A stretch of DNA of 36,441 nucleotides. Source: UMGS1696 sp964457685 (GTDB lineage: Bacteria > Bacillota > Clostridia > Oscillospirales > CAG-272). The stretch's first letter is position 1; every line of letters begins with the position of its first letter. Under the pieces are notes generated by a model. That model saw nothing but the letters and a program-made list of their open reading frames with translations, ran no database searches and was not told the origin of the DNA. Location of the stretch: contig CAYWFS010000020.1 of NCBI GenBank assembly GCA_964457685.1, positions 1 to 36,441 on the forward strand. The letters run 5' to 3'. Positions 32,652-36,441 of this stretch are shown piece after piece. A program made the translations under genes and the position numbers.

Positions 32652-33596
32652 ATGAAATCAAAGGTTATTTTATCTCTTTTGCTTTGTCTCAGCATATGTA
32701 TGTCATTTGCGGGATGTTCAAGCGAAGAACCCGTCGAAGAAACAGTTGAAGAAGTTATCGAGGTTGTCGATAGCGAAGACGAAAACGCAGGCGAAAATCA
32801 GGAAGTAGAGGCTGACGACGCTGCCGAGGAAGAAGTTAACGAAGCAGTTGAAGAAGAAGCTAATGAGGAAGTAGTCGAAGAAGAAAAATCCGAGCCTATC
32901 CTTCTTTTCGAGGACGAATTTGACGGCGATGAGCTTGACGACACAAAGTGGAAGCGTTGCCCCGAATGGACAAGACAGGACGGTATCGACGTATGGGACG
33001 ATGACCTTTCTTTTCTTGACGGTGAAGGTCACCTTGTAATTCGTGCTGAATGGAACGAAGAAGAAAATATGCTTCACTCCGGTGCTGTTCACACAAGCAG
33101 CAAGTATTACGAAACCTACGCTTATTATGAAGCATCCATAAAGTTCCCCGTTGCTCCCGGAACATGGGGTGCATTTTGGATGATGGTCGGAGATGTTGAA
33201 AGTGTTGACGGTTCTGCGGCAGACGGTGTTGAAATTGACATCATCGAAAGCATCGGCAACTCATGGAATCAGTGCAACCACGCACTCCACTGGGACGGAT
33301 ACGGCGACGCTCACACAAAGACCGGCAAAACAATGACAAACTACGACATCTATGACGGTGAGTATCACACATTCGGTCTGTGGCGTACAGAAGAAGCGTA
33401 CATCTTCTACATAGACGGCGAAGAAACATGGCGTGTAGAATCCGATGAATGCGATCCTTGTCCCGAACCCGGCTACATGAAGCTGACAGTTGAGGGTGCT
33501 AAGTGGAACAACACAGGCTCTGCGGAATGCATCAAGTCCTTACCGGCAGATATGCTTGTTGACTACGTTCGTGTATACAGCGAAAAGCCGGAATAA
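32652..33596 (+). CDS. GH16-family lipoprotein (beta-glucanase-like)
   Basis: A 314-residue protein: signal peptide with lipobox ending in Cys22 (MSFAGC), an acidic linker of about 55 residues (25-80) dominated by Glu, Asp and Val, and a GH16 domain from about 82. The catalytic motif is EIDIIE (Glu194, Asp196, Glu199; nucleophile, assisting Asp and acid/base by family knowledge), with ASIKFPVAPGTWGAFWMM and LHWDGYGDAHTKTG around it. GH16 enzymes cleave beta-1,3 or beta-1,4 links in glucans, galactans and related polysaccharides; the substrate cannot be told. ATG 32652 has CAGGAG; an upstream in-frame start at 32577 lies within the promoter. It would be displayed on the outer cell surface. Confidence 0.92.
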   Translation: MKSKVILSLLLCLSICMSFAGCSSEEPVEETVEEVIEVVDSEDENAGENQEVEADDAAEEEVNEAVEEEANEEVVEEEKSEPILLFEDEFDGDELDDTKWKRCPEWTRQDGIDVWDDDLSFLDGEGHLVIRAEWNEEENMLHSGAVHTSSKYYETYAYYEASIKFPVAPGTWGAFWMMVGDVESVDGSAADGVEIDIIESIGNSWNQCNHALHWDGYGDAHTKTGKTMTNYDIYDGEYHTFGLWRTEEAYIFYIDGEETWRVESDECDPCPEPGYMKLTVEGAKWNNTGSAECIKSLPADMLVDYVRVYSEKPE

Positions 33597-33640
33597 TCAA
33601 GTAAGATTCACTTTCCCTATTTAATTAACAAAAGCATAAT

Positions 33641-33683
33641 AAAAAGACGGTATTCGGTCGATAAAACCAAATATCGTCTTTCT
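33641..33683. terminator. bidirectional terminator between the GH16 gene and rsmA
   Basis: Arms 33641-33653 and 33671-33683 pair (AAAGACGGTAT / ATATCGTCTTT with one G-U) and are flanked by A- and T-runs on both sides. It ends both convergent units; the rsmA stop codon begins 3 bases beyond. Confidence 0.8.
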
Positions 33684-33685
33684 TT

Positions 33686-34603
33686 TTATTTTCGTCTGAG
33701 CATATCGGTTATTCTGCAAAAATCCTCTGCCGAGAGTGTTTCGCCTCTGACATCGGGACGTATTCCGAGAGCTTCGAGAACAGCCTGTGTCTTTTCTTTG
33801 GGATATTTACCCGAGACTGCGTTTATGAGAGTCTTTCTTCTTTGACCGAATGCAAGGGAAATAAACTCAACGACTTCTTCCGTGAATGCCGCTCTATCAT
33901 CGGGTGCATCCTTATACACCTCGCCGATTCCACCGTGCGGTATTATTCCGACAACTGCGGATGCAACCTTTGGAACGGGATGGAAATTTCCTGCCGAAAC
34001 ATCAAGAAGCTTTTCCGCGTTTGCTCTGAGTGCGATTGAAGCCGATATTGAGCCGTAATCCGCACTTCCCGCTTTTGCCGCAAGTCTTCTCGCAACTTCA
34101 AGCTGAACCATTACAACAATGGACGAGAACGGGAGCTTTTCTCTTTCGGGGAATGATTCGAGAAGCTTCATGATTACAGGCGTAGTTATGTAGTAAGGGA
34201 GATTTGCACAAACTCCGACACTGCCGCCCGCTTCGAGTATATCCGAGAAATGTTCTTCGATGAATGACGGAAGATCAAGCTTCATGAAATCGGCTTCAAC
34301 TACCGTTACGTTATCGAACTCCGCAAGAGATTCGCCGAGAAGCGGAATAAGTCCACGGTCAATCTCGACTGCAACGACCTTATCGTACTCCTCGCAAAGA
34401 TACTGTGTTAAGGCTCCGACACCGGGACCTATTTCAAGAACGGCAGACGGCTTTCCTCTTGTTGCGTAATACGAAGAAAGGCTTGCAATTTCCATCGGAA
34501 CACCGGGATTTATAAGAAAGTTCTGACCGAAGGCTTTTTTCGGGGAAAGAGAATACTTTTCGAGAAGCTCTCTGACATATGAGCGATTACAAAGATTTGT
34601 CAC
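33686..34603 (-). CDS. rsmA: 16S rRNA dimethyladenosine transferase RsmA (KsgA)
   Basis: A 305-residue SAM-dependent methyltransferase: KAFGQNFLINPGVP, the SAM motif VLEIGPGVGALTQYL, VAVEIDRGLIPLL and the catalytic NLPYYITTPVI. The C-terminal helical domain (FGQRRKTLINAVSG) is present. It dimethylates two adenines near the 3' end of 16S rRNA during small-subunit assembly. Its ATG overlaps the stop of the upstream aldose epimerase gene by 4 bases, so the two are coupled. Confidence 0.97.
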   Translation of the reverse strand: MTNLCNRSYVRELLEKYSLSPKKAFGQNFLINPGVPMEIASLSSYYATRGKPSAVLEIGPGVGALTQYLCEEYDKVVAVEIDRGLIPLLGESLAEFDNVTVVEADFMKLDLPSFIEEHFSDILEAGGSVGVCANLPYYITTPVIMKLLESFPEREKLPFSSIVVMVQLEVARRLAAKAGSADYGSISASIALRANAEKLLDVSAGNFHPVPKVASAVVGIIPHGGIGEVYKDAPDDRAAFTEEVVEFISLAFGQRRKTLINAVSGKYPKEKTQAVLEALGIRPDVRGETLSAEDFCRITDMLRRK

Positions 34604-35481
34604 CTGATTATCTCCATGGAATAGCCTACCGAATATTCTTCATCGGGAGAGATTGTTCTTGCGTATTTCTTGCTCTTTGCGTCTGTTGTTTCATCCACAT
34701 CTGCCGGAAGTCCGTTCCAAGGCTCAAGGCACACAAACGGTGCGTTAAGACCTACGGGAGTCCAAATTCCGAGTGCGTCAAATCCGTCAAAGCTGAATGA
34801 GAAGCCACTGCCCGTCTTTCTCGAAACAAGCTTTACCCTGCTTTTCGGGAGATATTCGACAATCATTGCATCGTTATCGAAATCACGGTATCTGAGAGGA
34901 AGCTCGTTTGTGCCTTTCAGCAAATCAAGCTTGGGAACGGACTTATCCATGTATCCGTCTTTAGTGAGAGACACTGTACAACCGTTTGCATCCTCGAAGA
35001 TAAGGCTGTAATCCTCAAATCCGCCGTCCTCCTCGGTTATCGGGCAATTGAATGCGGGATGACCTCCGAGGCAGAATGTCATTTCGTTTTTATCGAGATT
35101 TTTTAAGGTAAAGCGTGTGCTGAAGCCTGTCTCGCTTATCTCATGTTCAACTCTGAGTGAGTAGCAGAACGGGAACATTTTGAGAGTTTCCTCTGTTTCA
35201 CGCTGTTCGAGTACGACCTTATTTCTCGATATATAAACAGGCTCAAATTCACGTTTTCTTGCGATTCCGTGCTTTACCATAGGGTATTCGACACCGAAAT
35301 GTGCCATTTTTCCGTCCTTGGGAGAGCAGCACACGGGAAAAAGGATAGGTGCCTGACCGCTCCAATATTCGGGGAGTCCCTGCCAAACGTATTCTATACC
35401 GTCTTTTTTATAGGAAACAAGCTCGCCGCCAAAGGTTCTGACAACAGCGGTTGCTTCGTTTGCATTAAGATTGAAAGTCAT
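34600..35481 (-). CDS. aldose 1-epimerase family protein (LacX-like)
   Basis: A 293-residue mutarotase-fold protein. Conserved points are GGELVSYKKDGIEYVWQG, PILFPVCCSPKDG, MVKHGIARKREF (active-site His), LGGHPAFNCPI (second His) and APFVCLEPWNG (catalytic Glu region). Members interconvert alpha and beta forms of hexoses or act on related sugars; LacX-type proteins are of uncertain substrate. It lies 14 bases after the glycyl-tRNA synthetase gene and overlaps rsmA. A preceding AGGAGG lies 7 bases before ATG 35481. Confidence 0.9.
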   Translation of the reverse strand: MTFNLNANEATAVVRTFGGELVSYKKDGIEYVWQGLPEYWSGQAPILFPVCCSPKDGKMAHFGVEYPMVKHGIARKREFEPVYISRNKVVLEQRETEETLKMFPFCYSLRVEHEISETGFSTRFTLKNLDKNEMTFCLGGHPAFNCPITEEDGGFEDYSLIFEDANGCTVSLTKDGYMDKSVPKLDLLKGTNELPLRYRDFDNDAMIVEYLPKSRVKLVSRKTGSGFSFSFDGFDALGIWTPVGLNAPFVCLEPWNGLPADVDETTDAKSKKYARTISPDEEYSVGYSMEIIR

Positions 35482-35495
35482 AGCGACCTCCTTTA

Positions 35496-36441
35496 TCAGA
35501 ATTCAAGCTTAGATTCGATATATGCCGCAACTTCGGAAATGGGCATTCTTACCTGCTCCATTGTATCACGGTCACGAACGGTAACACAACCGTCTTCAAC
35601 CGAATCAAAGTCATATGTAATGCAGAAGGGTGTACCGATTTCGTCCTCTCTGCGGTATCTCTTACCGATAGAGCCTGCTTCGTCAAAGTCAACCATAAAC
35701 TTACCGGAAAGCTCTGTATAAAGCTCTGCGGCCTGTTCGGAAAGCTTCTTTGAGAGAGGAAGAACGGCAGCCTTAAAGGGAGCAAGTGCGGGATGGAGGT
35801 GGAGAACAACTCTTGTATCGTTCTTTTCCGCATCTATAACCTCTTCGTCATAAGCATCGCAGAGGAATGCAAGGAACGAACGCTCAACACCGAGGGAGGG
35901 TTCGATAACGTAGGGGATGTATCTTTCGTTCTTTTCCTGGTCGAAGTATGTGAGATCCTTACCGGATGTATTCTGGTGCTGTGTGAGGTCGTAGTCTGTA
36001 CGGTCGGCAACGCCCCAAAGCTCGCCCCATCCGAACGGGAAGAGGAATTCAAAGTCGGTGGTAGCCTTGGAGTAGAAGCAAAGCTCGTCTGCATCGTGGT
36101 CACGGAGTCTGAGGTTTTCTTCTGTTATGCCGAGAGAAAGGAGCCAATTGTGACAGAACGAACGCCAATACTGGAACCATTCGAGGTCTGTACCGGGCTG
36201 GCAGAAGAATTCAAGCTCCATCTGCTCGAACTCACGAACACGGAAGATAAAGTTACCGGGGGTGATTTCGTTACGGAATGACTTACCGATCTGACCGATA
36301 CCGAAGGGGAGCTTCTTTCTTGTTGTTCTCTGAACATTTGCGAAGTTTACGAAAATACCCTGTGCTGTTTCGGGACGGAGATATACGGTGTTCTTAGCGT
36401 CTTCTGTTACGCCCTGGAATGTCTTAAACATAAGGTTGAAC
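35496..36441 (-). CDS. glyS: glycyl-tRNA synthetase, C-terminal part (partial)
   Basis: The frame enters from the right edge (residues FNLMFKTFQG onwards) and ends at 35496. It shows the class II single-chain (alpha2) GlyRS core: YLRPETAQGIFVNFANV, PFGIGQIGKSFRNEITPGNFIFRVREFEQMELEFF, then GWGELWGVADRTDYDLTQH, PYVIEPSLGVERSFLAFL and the anticodon-binding domain (APFKAAVLPLSKK). Motifs 2 and 3 of class II are present. This is the alpha2 type, not the alpha2beta2 type. The N-terminal part lies beyond the window. Confidence 0.97.
   Translation of the reverse strand, partial: FNLMFKTFQGVTEDAKNTVYLRPETAQGIFVNFANVQRTTRKKLPFGIGQIGKSFRNEITPGNFIFRVREFEQMELEFFCQPGTDLEWFQYWRSFCHNWLLSLGITEENLRLRDHDADELCFYSKATTDFEFLFPFGWGELWGVADRTDYDLTQHQNTSGKDLTYFDQEKNERYIPYVIEPSLGVERSFLAFLCDAYDEEVIDAEKNDTRVVLHLHPALAPFKAAVLPLSKKLSEQAAELYTELSGKFMVDFDEAGSIGKRYRREDEIGTPFCITYDFDSVEDGCVTVRDRDTMEQVRMPISEVAAYIESKLEF

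Noticed and set aside
1..36441. CRISPR array, insertion sequence, prophage or toxin-antitoxin pair
   Set aside because: I saw no regularly spaced repeats, transposase or integrase motifs, phage structural genes or typical small toxin-antitoxin pairs on either strand.

Overview
The window looks like a chromosomal segment from an anaerobic, endospore-forming member of the Clostridia, of the gut or rumen Oscillospirales/Ruminococcaceae kind. The evidence is a spoVB-mazG-rqcP-yabP-yabQ-divIC block, HemZ, an RseC-like protein, a ferredoxin-linked 2-oxoacid oxidoreductase, a DUF4830 protein, strong Shine-Dalgarno sequences and moderate G+C content. The taxonomic placement is inference; no 16S gene or marker tree was available.

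Region 1 (1-7020): the tail of an unidentified + strand gene, then on the - strand one-piece tmRNA (ssrA, tag ANNELAIAA), a lipoprotein of unknown function, smpB, a large S-layer-homology surface protein and a class A beta-lactamase-like serine hydrolase with a membrane anchor. ssrA and smpB form the trans-translation system and are separated only by the lipoprotein gene. The start of that lipoprotein gene appears to be disturbed by a one-base frame problem.

Region 2 (7039-22457): fifteen consecutive - strand genes with gaps of about 80 bases or less, closed by an intrinsic terminator near 7000. In transcription order they are cdaA, cdaR, an FAD-dependent dehydrogenase, rseC-like, recJ, rel (bifunctional RSH), dtd (with altered signature motifs), hemZ, a uridine-kinase-like gene, spoVB-like, mazG, rqcP, yabP, yabQ and divIC-like. 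This puts c-di-AMP synthesis, (p)ppGpp metabolism, tRNA proofreading, heme synthesis, DNA repair, ribosome rescue, spore cortex and division functions in one possible transcription unit. A sigma-E-like promoter may serve yabPQ separately.

Region 3 (22458-26115): a divergent promoter region, then a + strand operon with a SIMIBI-class P-loop ATPase, a 2[4Fe-4S] ferredoxin and the alpha, beta and gamma subunits of a 2-oxoacid:ferredoxin oxidoreductase, ending in a strong bidirectional terminator.

Region 4 (26118-33683): accessory carbohydrate and surface genes. These are a cytoplasmic GH78-like rhamnosidase co-oriented with a glycerol-1-phosphate dehydrogenase (AraM/EgsA-like), a divergent DUF4830 protein, a DUF5077/DUF3472 protein with a palindromic operator at its promoter, a free-standing 5'-3' exonuclease and a GH16 lipoprotein with a very acidic linker. 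The S-layer protein and the GH16 lipoprotein have nearly identical promoter cores.

Region 5 (33686-36441): rsmA (ksgA), a LacX-like aldose epimerase overlapping it by 4 bases, and the C-terminal part of glycyl-tRNA synthetase, which runs off the right edge. I found no CRISPR array, insertion sequence, prophage or rRNA. No gene-free stretch exceeds 300 bases; the largest (22458-22725) is the divergent cdaA/oxidoreductase promoter region. Nothing here is certainly a new system; the most promising leads are the ATPase-oxidoreductase operon, the atypical Dtd, the long second-messenger operon and the lipoprotein start.
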